56,416 nucleotides of DNA from positions 1 through 56,416 of the forward strand of contig JAUNOM010000016.1 of assembly GCA_030531085.1 (NCBI GenBank), in the 5' to 3' direction. Source of the stretch: Prevotellaceae bacterium. Its GTDB lineage: Bacteria > Bacteroidota > Bacteroidia > Bacteroidales > Bacteroidaceae. The translations under genes and the position numbers were made by a program. Shown in pieces: positions 42,568 to 53,785 of the stretch. The number at the start of each line of letters is the position of its first letter. Position 1 is the stretch's first letter. Under the pieces are notes generated by a model. That model saw nothing but the letters and a program-made list of their open reading frames with translations. It was not told where the DNA came from and searched no databases.

Positions 42568-43410
42568 TTAGTTATGTGTTCCAGCAAGCGGCACGCCGCC
42601 TTCAACAGCCTTCAGCGCCGCGCCTATGGCCGTGCAGAACTCCGAATGTTTAGGAATGATGAAGCGTACATTATACAATGGCTCCAGAGAGTCAAACACC
42701 CACTTGGTCTGTGGTATCTTGGTAAGGTTGCCAATCATCACAAATTCCGTCAGCCTATTGGCCTTGCTGGCCAGCACTGTGGCAGAGCCTATGGTCTGGA
42801 CCACGGTCCATATCAGTCCGAGAGCTATATCCTCAGGCAGAGCCAAACTGTTAACATTGCCGAACAGTGATGCTGTGGCATCCATAGGCAGACCGGGCAG
42901 AGGGCGCGCGCTGATGTCACCGATGTTGAGGTTGATATTGGCAAGGCTGCCCTTGTCCGCCATCTCGGATATCTGGTTAACGTCATTAGTGCCCAAAAGC
43001 AGCTGCGCCATGCCGATAAGTGTGCCGCCGCCGATGCCGAGACCGCCAAGATGCTTAACCTCCTTGCCACGTACCTCTATCAGCGTGGTGCCTGTTCCCA
43101 TCGACACCACTATCATGTCACTCAGTCCACTGCCATACTGCGCGCCCAAAGCGTCCGCCTCGAACTCCCCTACCCTGTCGGTAGGAAGGCCGTAAACGCA
43201 CTTGTCCACATACTCCGCGCCTACTCCTGTGAGCATGACACGCTCCACATCGGCCAGAGAGATATCGTTATCGTAAAGGTATTTGCCGAAAGCTCCGTAC
43301 AGGGAGGTTACGGGATCGGTAGCCTTGATGCGTGTCGGCGACACCACCTCACCGTCACTCACTCCCACTATCTTTGTGGTGCTTATGCCAACGTCTATGC
43401 CTATAATCAT
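42568..43410 (-). CDS. coaW: Type II pantothenate kinase
   Basis: A 280-residue protein of the ASKHA fold: MIIGIDVGISTTKIVGVSDG (phosphate 1), IVVSMGTGTTLIEV (phosphate 2), GGLGIGGGTLIGM and the adenosine motif in the last third. These features mark the eukaryotic-like type II pantothenate kinase found in Bacteroidetes and staphylococci, rather than CoaA or CoaX. It phosphorylates pantothenate as the first step to coenzyme A. The gene lies 48 nt after ligA. Confidence 0.85.
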   Translation of the reverse strand: MIIGIDVGISTTKIVGVSDGEVVSPTRIKATDPVTSLYGAFGKYLYDNDISLADVERVMLTGVGAEYVDKCVYGLPTDRVGEFEADALGAQYGSGLSDMIVVSMGTGTTLIEVRGKEVKHLGGLGIGGGTLIGMAQLLLGTNDVNQISEMADKGSLANINLNIGDISARPLPGLPMDATASLFGNVNSLALPEDIALGLIWTVVQTIGSATVLASKANRLTEFVMIGNLTKIPQTKWVFDSLEPLYNVRFIIPKHSEFCTAIGAALKAVEGGVPLAGTHN

Positions 43411-43458
43411 GTTTCTTGTACTTTTTTATATTGAGAACAACGGTTACACAGCGCTTTT

Positions 43459-45686
<2,228 letters not shown>

Positions 45687-45714
45687 CACCATACTTGAAT
45701 TAAAATTACCACTT

Positions 45715-46389
45715 ATGCGCATTGACATCATAACCGTTCTACCAGAGATGCTGGAGGGTTTCTGCAACGAATCCATCCTCGCACGCGCCCAGAAGAAAGG
45801 GCTTGCGGAAATACACCTGCACAACCTACGTGACTACACTCTTGACAAATGGAAGCGCGTGGACGACTATCCGTATGGCGGCTTCGCAGGAATGGTGATG
45901 CAGTGTGAGCCGATAGACCGCTGCATATCTGCGCTAAAGGCCGAGCGTGACTATGATGAGGTGATATACACGTCACCCGATGGTGAGAAGTTCGACCAGC
46001 ATATAGCCAACGACCTATCCCTGAAAGGCAATATAATCATACTGTGCGGACATTACAAGGGAATAGACCAGCGCGTGCGTGACCACATGATAACGCGCGA
46101 GATAAGCATCGGCGACTTCGTCCTTACAGGCGGTGAGCTCGCCGCTGCCGTCATGGCCGACGCCATTGTCAGAGTAATACCGGGCGTGATAGGCGATGAG
46201 CAGAGCGCCCTTTCTGACTGTTTCCAGGATGACCTGCTGTCCGCACCAATCTATACACGCCCCGCGGAATACAAGGGATGGCGCGTGCCGGACATTCTTT
46301 TGTCGGGACACGAGGCAAAGATTAAGGAATGGGAAATGGAACAGGCCATGGAACGCACGAAGAGGCTTAGGCCTGACCTGCTGAAGTAG
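45715..46389 (+). CDS. trmD: tRNA (guanine-37-N1)-methyltransferase
   Basis: The start [13 protein letters not shown] at 45715 gives 224 residues, the usual TrmD length. The longer frame begins before the promoter. The SPOUT knot is clear: [50 protein letters not shown] and DRV-type [10 protein letters not shown]. It methylates G37 of tRNAs that read CNN codons, preventing frameshifts. A strong terminator follows at 46438. Confidence 0.95.
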   Translation: MRIDIITVLPEMLEGFCNESILARAQKKGLAEIHLHNLRDYTLDKWKRVDDYPYGGFAGMVMQCEPIDRCISALKAERDYDEVIYTSPDGEKFDQHIANDLSLKGNIIILCGHYKGIDQRVRDHMITREISIGDFVLTGGELAAAVMADAIVRVIPGVIGDEQSALSDCFQDDLLSAPIYTRPAEYKGWRVPDILLSGHEAKIKEWEMEQAMERTKRLRPDLLK

Positions 46390-46437
46390 GGACAGGGAAC
46401 ACCATCCATTTCACCACATACCGACAGAAACACAAAA

Positions 46438-46484
46438 GTCCGCGGCAGCATTGTAAACCGTTTGCAATGCTGCCGCGGACTTTT
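46438..46484. terminator. Bidirectional terminator between trmD and GH128-like gene
   Basis: GTCCGCGGCAGCATTG (46438-46453) pairs exactly with CAATGCTGCCGCGGAC (46465-46480), with AAAA before and TTTT after, between convergent genes. Confidence 0.9.
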
Positions 46485-46508
46485 GTATATTCCTTTTTAA
46501 TAAGGCCG

Positions 46509-49500
46509 TTATCTGTTGATGACCTTACCCTGCTCCGTTATAACCACTCCCTTGGATGCAGGAGCCACCTCCTGGCCTGCAAGGTTATAGGCTCTTGACG
46601 CTCCAGAAGCCGCGGCAGCCTTGACATCACGCACAGATGTGGCTGACACCAGTCCTTCTGTTGGCAAGGTAACACCCTGCCAGCCCTCCGCGAGGACAGG
46701 TAACTGGTCCACCTTGTACACATATCCGGAGAATGAAACTATGTTGTAACGCTCTGTTACCTGTCTCCACTTACCGTCAGTCAGCACAAGGGCCTTCAGA
46801 GGATACCTCGCCGTGGCGGCGAAAGTGCCGCGCAATCCGTTCACATTAGTCTTTGGCGATGTCACAGCAGTACCGGATTCAAAGAACATAAGGCTCTGTC
46901 CTGGCTCTGCCTTATATATATAAGGTGTTCCGGCAACGGTCTCTCCCGTAACCTCCTCCAGTCCAATATACACCGAGTCGGCTGATATGCCGGCGATGCC
47001 ATACAGCTTCACGCCCTCAGGAATGTTGATAATGTACGGAGTACATACCGTGCCCCATCCCTCTGCATCAGCAACCACCTTCTGTACTGGCACCTTTCGC
47101 AGTGTGAAGTCAGTGGCGCACCACCATCCCTCACGGTTATCCGGAGAGGAGGAAGGTGAGGCGTAGCGTATCCACTGCCCATCCTTAGCACCCTTCTTGG
47201 AGCCCATGTAGCCGATAGTCACAGTGGAATTGTTCTCAAGATACATATATGGAGTGGTCACTGTGTTCCACATCTCACTCTCATTGAAGTTCGGCAGGTC
47301 AAGCAGACCATACTGCAAGGGCTGTGATATTACGGAGTCCTCGCCAAGAACAAGGAATGCGCGCTGGTCATTCTCACAGAGATGCTGCGTTGATGCCTTG
47401 CACTCCAGGGCGTACAGGCCTCCAGACAGTTTGCTTACGGTCTGGCTTATAGCCATGGTCTGTCCCTCATTGCCCACGCTGCCGATGTTCCACCACGCGT
47501 TCCAACAAGTCTTTCCTGCCTGTGTGGCAGTTCTCTGGTCTCCACCGGTGTATGTTCCGTTCTTCAGGTTCCATCCTACGGTGCTGCTAAAGCTCGGGTT
47601 TGATATGGAGGTATTGTCCGTTGTGTATGCCAATGTCTTTTCCACATTAGCCTTCAAGGCGTTAAAGTCATCGAGATATGACATCACATCGGTGTGTGTG
47701 AAGTTCTTGACACGGTCGTAAAGCTCACCAATCACGGCAGCACCTGGCAGTTTGTTGTCAACTATCAGACGCACATCCGATGCCATTGCGTCCACCTCAC
47801 CTCTCTGCTCCAGTATCTTCAGCGCCGCCTTTATGGCCGCCTCCATCTCGTTGGCGGTCACTCCCTGCTCCTCCATATATGCCTGTAGCATGGTGTTGAG
47901 CTGCGGCATTGCGGTATTATAGCTCTTGAAGGCCTCGAAACGCTTCATGGTCCACTCCTTGGCATCGGCCATGGCCTCCTCCTTTGTATCGAAAAGGCGT
48001 GCCACAATGATGTCGTCAAACATGGCAGTGCCGTTAAGTGCCGTGAACTGCATACCGAGAATGTTGTCGGATGTCACGGTGAATGCCGCACCCTGCTGCA
48101 CCCATGTGGACACGTCCTGGAACTCCAGACGCTTGTTTACGCCCACTGTCGTGACGCCGGTGAGGAAACGTTGTGTGGCAGGATTGGTGTAACAGCCTGC
48201 TCCGCCAACGTAATAGCTGCCGTTCTCCTCAAGGGTTATGTAACGCATGATGGACTGTGCGTCCGTCTTTGAGGTGCTGCCACCATAGCACTGCAGATAG
48301 CTGCCACCGTCAACGCCGCCTTTTCCAACAACCTGATAGTAAGGTGCGCCGAGAGGCTCGCCCGCTCCATTGACCCAGTCTGTCATTCCAAGGTCAAAGC
48401 TTCCATTCACAAGCATATTACCTCCAAGGTACATTGTCTTGGTGTCTGTACTGCTGACTACTGTCACGCCATCGCCATACTCCAGATTACTTATAGTCGC
48501 TGTAGTCTCATTGGTAAGGCGCTCCTTGCCGTTCGCATCCACTATGCGCACACGGAACTTGTCACCGTCAATGCCGCTGACCGTCTTGCTGTAGTCGGCG
48601 GCCTCCTCCTCGGGTGTCACAGCAAGCACATCACGCCATGTAGAGGTGCCGGCCTTCTTGCACTGCACCGTCATGGACTGGTTGTACTCGCCGTTGCTGT
48701 CTCTCCACTGCAGCGTTACTGTCTGCTTCTCCTTGTCATACACAGCCGAGAGGTCAGAGGGATCATACTGCGGAGGAGTGTTAGGTATCTTCTCATACTG
48801 GCGGTTATAGGCCAGACCGGACTTCACACTGGCATAATACTCACCTGCTATTGACAGTTCACCGTCCTTTATAATCTTTGAGCAATCTGCCTCACTGTTC
48901 CAGTATGCGTAACGCTCCACATACGGAGAGTTGTTAAGGTTCGGGATAATCTTCTTCAGCTCATCGGCGTTCTTCTGCTGGTTCTCCTTGGAATAGGTGC
49001 GGTCAGTGGCGAATATGCCATTGTTGTTCCATGACGCTCCCCACACCCATTCTGAAATCCATATCGGACGTCCGCCGTAAGTGTCATACCAGTACTTCCA
49101 GTTGTTAAAGTTCTGGCTCGGCCAGTAGCAGTGCAGGTCAAGCACATCACAGCGCCATCCGCGTGAGTCGATAGCTTGTATGAACTCGCGCAGGTGGTTC
49201 AGTGACCCGTCATGTGAGCTTTCGGAACACAGGCGCATACCCGTACGCATCAGGTTCTCCCAGTTTGCCAGTACCGTCTCCACGCTCTGCGGATGGTCAT
49301 CAGACGAGTTGCCCGGCTCGTTGTTTGTCTTCATGTGGCAGGAATATGTCACTCCACCGCACGCCGCTGATGACGGCCAGTCCTCATAGATATGGTTTGG
49401 CACACACTCGGCATCAGGCAGGCGGTTCTCTCCCAGTTCCCAGCTGTAGCACCACGATGATGTTATAAGGCTGTTCTCAAAGGCGCGAGTGTCACTTGCC

Positions 49501-50156
49501 AATCCCTTCTTCTGCGCGTCATACCACTGGAACACGCGGTATGAGGAGATTGTCTGGTCAAGAACGGCAGGCAGTGATGCAATCTCAAGATCCTCCTTGT
49601 CGGCTATGAAGCAACGGCTGTAGCCACGGCCGCTGGCGCGCGTTGAGAAGGTCACCATATAGCCGCGCTTCAGCTTAAAGCTGCGTATTCTGTTGTTCAG
49701 CTTCTCCTCCGTGAGGGTGTTCATATAACCGCCGGAGTTCTCCAGACCGAAGTCGTTAACGGCCGTGCCTCCGAAGCTTTTCTCGGAATAAACCGTGAGC
49801 GGCTTGATGTTCCTGTCATACGGCATGATGATGGCTCCCTGCGCATACATCTTCACCTGACAGTTAGTACCGTTCACAGCCTGCGCCCCGTTGATGTACA
49901 CATGGCCGCGGAGCCAGCTGCTTATCACGGCACTCGGACGCACATTGGCTAATATAACCACCGCGTGGTCGGTATTGGTGATGTCCACGCGCCCTGTTGT
50001 GGCAAACGGGGTGGATGATGTTATGACATAGTCCACATCTCCACTCAGCGTGACTGCATCCGCCACCTGTGTGACACTGTTTGTGGTGTTGGCCCACATA
50101 GCAGCCGATACCGCCATTGCTGCGGCAAGGCTGAACAGTCGTTTCATTGTCTTCAT
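46509..50156 (-). CDS. Large secreted GH128-like glycosidase
   Basis: A 1215-residue protein with a signal peptide (MKTMKRLFSLAAAMAVSAAM, cut near WA). Residues 195-460 match the glycosyl hydrolase catalytic core of GH128-like enzymes: HMKTNNEPG (E280, acid/base), DVLDLHCYWPSQNF and PIWISEWVWG (E369, nucleophile). A fibronectin-like part (about 470-570), a carbohydrate-binding-like beta domain (590-730), a helical region (730-830) and another binding domain (840-960) follow. The final 25 residues (YNLAGQEVAPASKGVVITEQ) resemble the type IX secretion tail. Classical GH128 enzymes cut beta-1,3-glucan. It is the second gene of a pair with the GH30-like enzyme. Confidence 0.75.
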   Translation of the reverse strand: MKTMKRLFSLAAAMAVSAAMWANTTNSVTQVADAVTLSGDVDYVITSSTPFATTGRVDITNTDHAVVILANVRPSAVISSWLRGHVYINGAQAVNGTNCQVKMYAQGAIIMPYDRNIKPLTVYSEKSFGGTAVNDFGLENSGGYMNTLTEEKLNNRIRSFKLKRGYMVTFSTRASGRGYSRCFIADKEDLEIASLPAVLDQTISSYRVFQWYDAQKKGLASDTRAFENSLITSSWCYSWELGENRLPDAECVPNHIYEDWPSSAACGGVTYSCHMKTNNEPGNSSDDHPQSVETVLANWENLMRTGMRLCSESSHDGSLNHLREFIQAIDSRGWRCDVLDLHCYWPSQNFNNWKYWYDTYGGRPIWISEWVWGASWNNNGIFATDRTYSKENQQKNADELKKIIPNLNNSPYVERYAYWNSEADCSKIIKDGELSIAGEYYASVKSGLAYNRQYEKIPNTPPQYDPSDLSAVYDKEKQTVTLQWRDSNGEYNQSMTVQCKKAGTSTWRDVLAVTPEEEAADYSKTVSGIDGDKFRVRIVDANGKERLTNETTATISNLEYGDGVTVVSSTDTKTMYLGGNMLVNGSFDLGMTDWVNGAGEPLGAPYYQVVGKGGVDGGSYLQCYGGSTSKTDAQSIMRYITLEENGSYYVGGAGCYTNPATQRFLTGVTTVGVNKRLEFQDVSTWVQQGAAFTVTSDNILGMQFTALNGTAMFDDIIVARLFDTKEEAMADAKEWTMKRFEAFKSYNTAMPQLNTMLQAYMEEQGVTANEMEAAIKAALKILEQRGEVDAMASDVRLIVDNKLPGAAVIGELYDRVKNFTHTDVMSYLDDFNALKANVEKTLAYTTDNTSISNPSFSSTVGWNLKNGTYTGGDQRTATQAGKTCWNAWWNIGSVGNEGQTMAISQTVSKLSGGLYALECKASTQHLCENDQRAFLVLGEDSVISQPLQYGLLDLPNFNESEMWNTVTTPYMYLENNSTVTIGYMGSKKGAKDGQWIRYASPSSSPDNREGWWCATDFTLRKVPVQKVVADAEGWGTVCTPYIINIPEGVKLYGIAGISADSVYIGLEEVTGETVAGTPYIYKAEPGQSLMFFESGTAVTSPKTNVNGLRGTFAATARYPLKALVLTDGKWRQVTERYNIVSFSGYVYKVDQLPVLAEGWQGVTLPTEGLVSATSVRDVKAAAASGASRAYNLAGQEVAPASKGVVITEQGKVINR

Positions 50157-50275
50157 TGCTTATATCTCGTTATTTGTTTCGTTTATTACAGGTTATATGT
50201 ACTTTAATACGTTCGGAACACGTTCTTCCTCTATTTTATTAACTTGGCTTAACATACTGTGTGCGGCGTATATCC

Positions 50276-52990
50276 CTATTCCGCCACCTTCACTCCGTTC
50301 CTTATATATATGTGTCCCTTAGGCAGCGCGCCGCCGTTTACAGGCTGTCCGCCTATCGTGTATATGCGTCCCTGCACTGCCGGCGCTCCAGTCTCCACGG
50401 CTTTCACCGCTGTTGGCTCTCCGCCGTTCATCACATCCTTCACCTCCTTCGCGTCAAGGGCGGTGCTGTATATGCGCAGGTCGTCAATGCTGCCCGTCAG
50501 CCTTGGGTCCGCCGCAAACTGACTGCGGCCCACATAGCAGCGCACAGGCATGAAGTCTGTTGGGCGTATGGTGATGTCCTCCGTGGCTGCCACGGCCTCA
50601 CCGTCCACATACAGCGTCACGGCGTCGGCCGACAGAGTAACGGCCACATGGTGCCAGCCTGCTGATAGCGCCGGGGCTGACAGCTTCTGCTCCTCACCTC
50701 CATTCTTCATAACGACGCTCATGTCCGTGCCGTTATTAGGAGTAAGGAAGAAATACTGCTCCGTACCGTTGCCAAAGTCAAAGATACGCTGCCATGCTCT
50801 GGTGCCGGTGACATTGACCCATGCGCTGACAGTCATGGTGGCATAGTGCGTTGTGGCAGGAGGCAGCATCAGATATGAGAAGCCTCTAAGCGTAAGACTG
50901 CCCTCTCCCTCCTTCTTGTCTTCTGCATTGTATGCGACAGTTCCCTCTGAAGCCGCGTCAAAGACATTCTCCGTGGTGTCGCGCACAGAACTGTCAAAGG
51001 GATAACGTGCCACGAGGACGGGGGCGGCAGCGTTTACTCCGGCCGTCACAGTTTCTGATGCCGCCGACATATTACGGCTTCTGTCCACCGCCTTCAGCCT
51101 GTACACGTACTGCACTCCGGCCACGGCGCTGTTGTCTATGAACTCCGTTCCCGTAACCATACGGCCTATCATGTCCCATGAGGCGGCATCGGTAAGCTCC
51201 GCACCGGCCTTTGCACGCAGCACACAGTATGCCTCAAGGTCAGTCTCCTTGTTTGCGTCCCACTCCAGTTTCACGGATGCTGACAGCGGCATGGCTCTCA
51301 GGTTCTTCGGTGCGGCAGGTGCGGTAAGCTCCAGTTTCGCCTTAACGGGCATGAAGCGCCATTGCTGGTTCGCCGCTCCTGTAAAGGCCGCCTGCTGCAG
51401 ATAGCCGTTCTTAAAGGTGGAGGAGTTCCTTATCTCAAGATACAGTCCGCTGTGCCGTGAGCGGATATACCAGTTGCCGTCACCGGCATATTCGGCAAAC
51501 CACTGCTCGTTTGCACCGCCGCTGCCGGCAAAACCTATTATCTCACCGCCGGCAGAGGTGCTCCAGTCCTTGACATCCATCACCTGCTTGGTGTCACGCA
51601 CACTACGCAGCATGAAGTAACTGTAGTCTCCTCCTACCCTTTCCGACACGGGTTCTACGGTCCACTGCTGGTGTGTGGCGGCGCTGGATGAGCTGTATGC
51701 CATCTGGGTTATGTTCAGATCGCCCTTGGCACCGTTATAGAAGCCGAGGCACATCTTGGAATTCTTGTTCATTATGACAAAGGTGCCATTGGCAAGGTTG
51801 TCCAAAGGCACATCCTCACCGCTGCTTATCTGTATCAGACGCTCCGCGTTGGTCTGCCCCTTCTGGTAGCCGTAGCCTCCGGGAATAGTCATGGTGTAGT
51901 TGTATACCGGACCATATCCGTCGTAATACACAGGACGGTCAGTGGAGACAAAGTCGAAGTACGACGTGTTGGCCTGTCTCTCGGAAGAGCCGATGAAGGC
52001 GTCCACACGTCCGTCGGTACGCTTGTAGACCGTGGCGGCGGTCCATGCGGAACGGTTCTCCGCATAGCCTATCTCCTTACCTCTGAATGACGCCCTGCAG
52101 TATTCTCCGCGTGCGGCGCCGTCCCAGCCCCACCATACGCCGGACTGCATACCGTAATGCGCTCCGATAAACGCCTCGCCCACATTGTGCAGCTCGTCGG
52201 CGGTGGCGTAATTGCCATCGGAACGCACCTTCTCCCAGAATGCTGCGTATGTGTCAAAGCTGCCTGCCAGCTGGTGGGTGTTACCCTCGGTAACGTAAGG
52301 CTTCATGTAATTATACCATGTCAGGGCCTGATCGCAGTTCAGGGTGTTGCCGGCAGAGACACGGATGCCACGCAGTTCCTCATCCTCCGTTATCAGTTTT
52401 GCTATGGCCCGGAAGTCCGCCATGCTGCCTTCGCCCCACGCTGTGTAGTCAGGCTCATTGAACGGTGACACGGTAAGCACCTGGAACCCCTTGGCACGGA
52501 TATACTTCACGCTGGCCTTTATCACCTTATACCACTCTTCGGGCTTGCCGTAGTAGTTGGAAGAGTTCAGTGCCTCGTGGTCACAGTTAAGGATAACGCT
52601 GCGCACTCCGCTTATCATGATATGGTTAAGGCGTGACTGCAGCGCCGCCTGCTGTGCGGAGGACAGGTTGCCGTCAGCACCTATAAGGTCGCTGGGCTGG
52701 AACGATACGCGGCCAATGCGCATGACATCCATGCCGACGTAGTTGGTGCCGCGCGTGACATTGTCCTCACTGTCCCAGGCAGTGTCCATGCCCCAGAGCA
52801 CTGGAGACTCCGGTATGCGGCACTGGCTGATGTCGGTGTCCATACGGAATGGTACAGGGACCGCGTTATATACTCCGCCCCTCATCATCATGGATGCGTG
52901 AGGGGTACGCTGTGCATACGCACTGCTTCCCAGATTCTCGCCTGCTAAGGGGAGAGCAAGAAGCGTAGCTAATAGTATTTGTCTTGTCAT
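50276..52990 (-). CDS. Secreted GH30-like glycosidase with lectin and LamG modules
   Basis: A 904-residue multidomain protein. A signal peptide (MTRQILLATLLALPLAGENL and onward) is followed by a clan GH-A catalytic domain with the acid/base in VSPFNEP (E179) and a second candidate Glu in LHNVGEAF (E272). A ricin-B-type lectin (about 395-545, QxW repeats such as HQQWTV, NEQWFA and NQQWRF), a fibronectin III domain (550-640) and a LamG/concanavalin-like domain (650-850) come next. The tail IYTIGGQPVNGGALPKGHIY resembles a type IX sorting signal. GH30 members act on xylan, beta-1,6-glucan or beta-1,6-galactan. It heads a two-gene operon with the GH128-like enzyme (119 nt apart). Confidence 0.75.
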   Translation of the reverse strand: MTRQILLATLLALPLAGENLGSSAYAQRTPHASMMMRGGVYNAVPVPFRMDTDISQCRIPESPVLWGMDTAWDSEDNVTRGTNYVGMDVMRIGRVSFQPSDLIGADGNLSSAQQAALQSRLNHIMISGVRSVILNCDHEALNSSNYYGKPEEWYKVIKASVKYIRAKGFQVLTVSPFNEPDYTAWGEGSMADFRAIAKLITEDEELRGIRVSAGNTLNCDQALTWYNYMKPYVTEGNTHQLAGSFDTYAAFWEKVRSDGNYATADELHNVGEAFIGAHYGMQSGVWWGWDGAARGEYCRASFRGKEIGYAENRSAWTAATVYKRTDGRVDAFIGSSERQANTSYFDFVSTDRPVYYDGYGPVYNYTMTIPGGYGYQKGQTNAERLIQISSGEDVPLDNLANGTFVIMNKNSKMCLGFYNGAKGDLNITQMAYSSSSAATHQQWTVEPVSERVGGDYSYFMLRSVRDTKQVMDVKDWSTSAGGEIIGFAGSGGANEQWFAEYAGDGNWYIRSRHSGLYLEIRNSSTFKNGYLQQAAFTGAANQQWRFMPVKAKLELTAPAAPKNLRAMPLSASVKLEWDANKETDLEAYCVLRAKAGAELTDAASWDMIGRMVTGTEFIDNSAVAGVQYVYRLKAVDRSRNMSAASETVTAGVNAAAPVLVARYPFDSSVRDTTENVFDAASEGTVAYNAEDKKEGEGSLTLRGFSYLMLPPATTHYATMTVSAWVNVTGTRAWQRIFDFGNGTEQYFFLTPNNGTDMSVVMKNGGEEQKLSAPALSAGWHHVAVTLSADAVTLYVDGEAVAATEDITIRPTDFMPVRCYVGRSQFAADPRLTGSIDDLRIYSTALDAKEVKDVMNGGEPTAVKAVETGAPAVQGRIYTIGGQPVNGGALPKGHIYIRNGVKVAE

Positions 52991-53058
52991 AGTCAGGTGG
53001 TAGTTATAATATAATTGGACTTATAAAAGACACTAAGTCAGTGATTCGGTTTTCATCG

Positions 53059-53115
53059 CCGCATGACAATGCGGATGCGCACTGGGTGCGCATTACCTTT
53101 ACGTGGACAAAGTTA
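53059..53115 (-). promoter_or_regulatory. Promoter and hairpin leader of the glycosidase operon
   Basis: Minus-strand TAACTTTG (53108-53115) is the -7 box. The leader holds two adjacent perfect hairpins: CCGCAT/ATGCGG (53059-53064 with 53069-53074) and ATGCGCAC/GTGCGCAT (53075-53082 with 53086-53093). Confidence 0.5.
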
Positions 53116-53389
53116 ATGAAATATTTTCTATTATGTAACTTTTTTGTGAACTTTTTTGCTCTAAAGCCGTATAAAATATCATTTTCCACCCGTTGGAAGG
53201 ATTAATTCCATGCGTGTATTTAGCCTTACAATGTGTTACCGCGCATTTGGATATCAGTCTGACAATATGTTAAAATCACCGCTGTCCAAATGTTAAAGTT
53301 TCCTTAATCTTGGCGATATTGGTACATGGGAACGCCCTTTAGACACAGAACAGGCATTATACGGGGTACGATTTATATCATATTACAGT

Positions 53390-53452
53390 CCAATCTCTAT
53401 GCTTTCGCAGTGCAATATGATAGTGATTGCATGGTAAAAGCATAGAGATTGG
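53390..53452. repeat. Perfect 16-bp inverted repeat, diverged relative of repeats A/B
   Basis: CCAATCTCTATGCTTT (53390-53405) is exactly inverted at 53437-53452. Between the arms is GTGCAATATGATAGTGATTG, close to the CAATATGATAGTG start of copies A and B, and the arms carry their CAATCTCTAT core. A 9-bp hairpin with T-tail (AAAAACGGA/TCCGTTTTT, 53474-53500) follows. The 53120-53700 region holds no supported gene. Confidence 0.5.
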
Positions 53453-53706
53453 ACCGCAATATGGCATTTCTTGAAAAACGGAAAATCGCCATCCGTTTTT
53501 TGCCGCCTTACAGGCCGTACAGCGAGGCCAGAGCCTTTCTGGCACAATGTCCCACCGGCATCAATTTAACACGCCAGAATGAGTTTTCTGGAAGAGCGCA
53601 TTACTTTTTCAATTCAAAAAGTATAAAGAACGAACAATTTAACAAGAAATAACTCAAATTTTGAAGAAAATTGTTGACAAATAGTTGTAATATCCAAGAA
53701 AATTTG

Positions 53707-53714
53707 TAATTTTG
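53707..53714 (+). promoter_or_regulatory. -7 box of the Abi locus
   Basis: TAATTTTG is a TAnnTTTG match. A TTG at 53685-53687 gives an exact 19-nt spacer. Transcription would begin near 53721, at the base of the hairpin RNA. Confidence 0.65.
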
Positions 53715-53720
53715 CAAGCG

Positions 53721-53785
53721 ATATGACCTCCCACGCTTCCCGTAGACCAGCGCACCCGGGGAGGTCTTCGAGTTTTTATAGGTTT
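53721..53785 (+). ncRNA. Candidate structured RNA upstream of the Abi protein
   Basis: GACCTCCC (53725-53732) pairs with GGGAGGTC (53759-53766). Inside it CGCT (53734-53737) pairs with AGCG (53749-53752) around a short loop. The structure starts at the predicted transcription start and fills the leader up to the Abi start codon. Work on AbiF-type proteins describes an upstream non-coding RNA that pairs with the protein as an antitoxin or guide. The match here is in layout, and I did not align it to known examples. Confidence 0.55.

Noticed and set aside
42574-43434. Plus-strand frames opposite coaW
   Set aside because: coaW is clearly supported by ASKHA motifs. The opposing frames have none.
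53723-53785. N-terminal extension of the Abi protein
   Set aside because: The 21 extra residues translate the hairpin RNA and lie at the transcription start. The family N-terminus begins at 53786.
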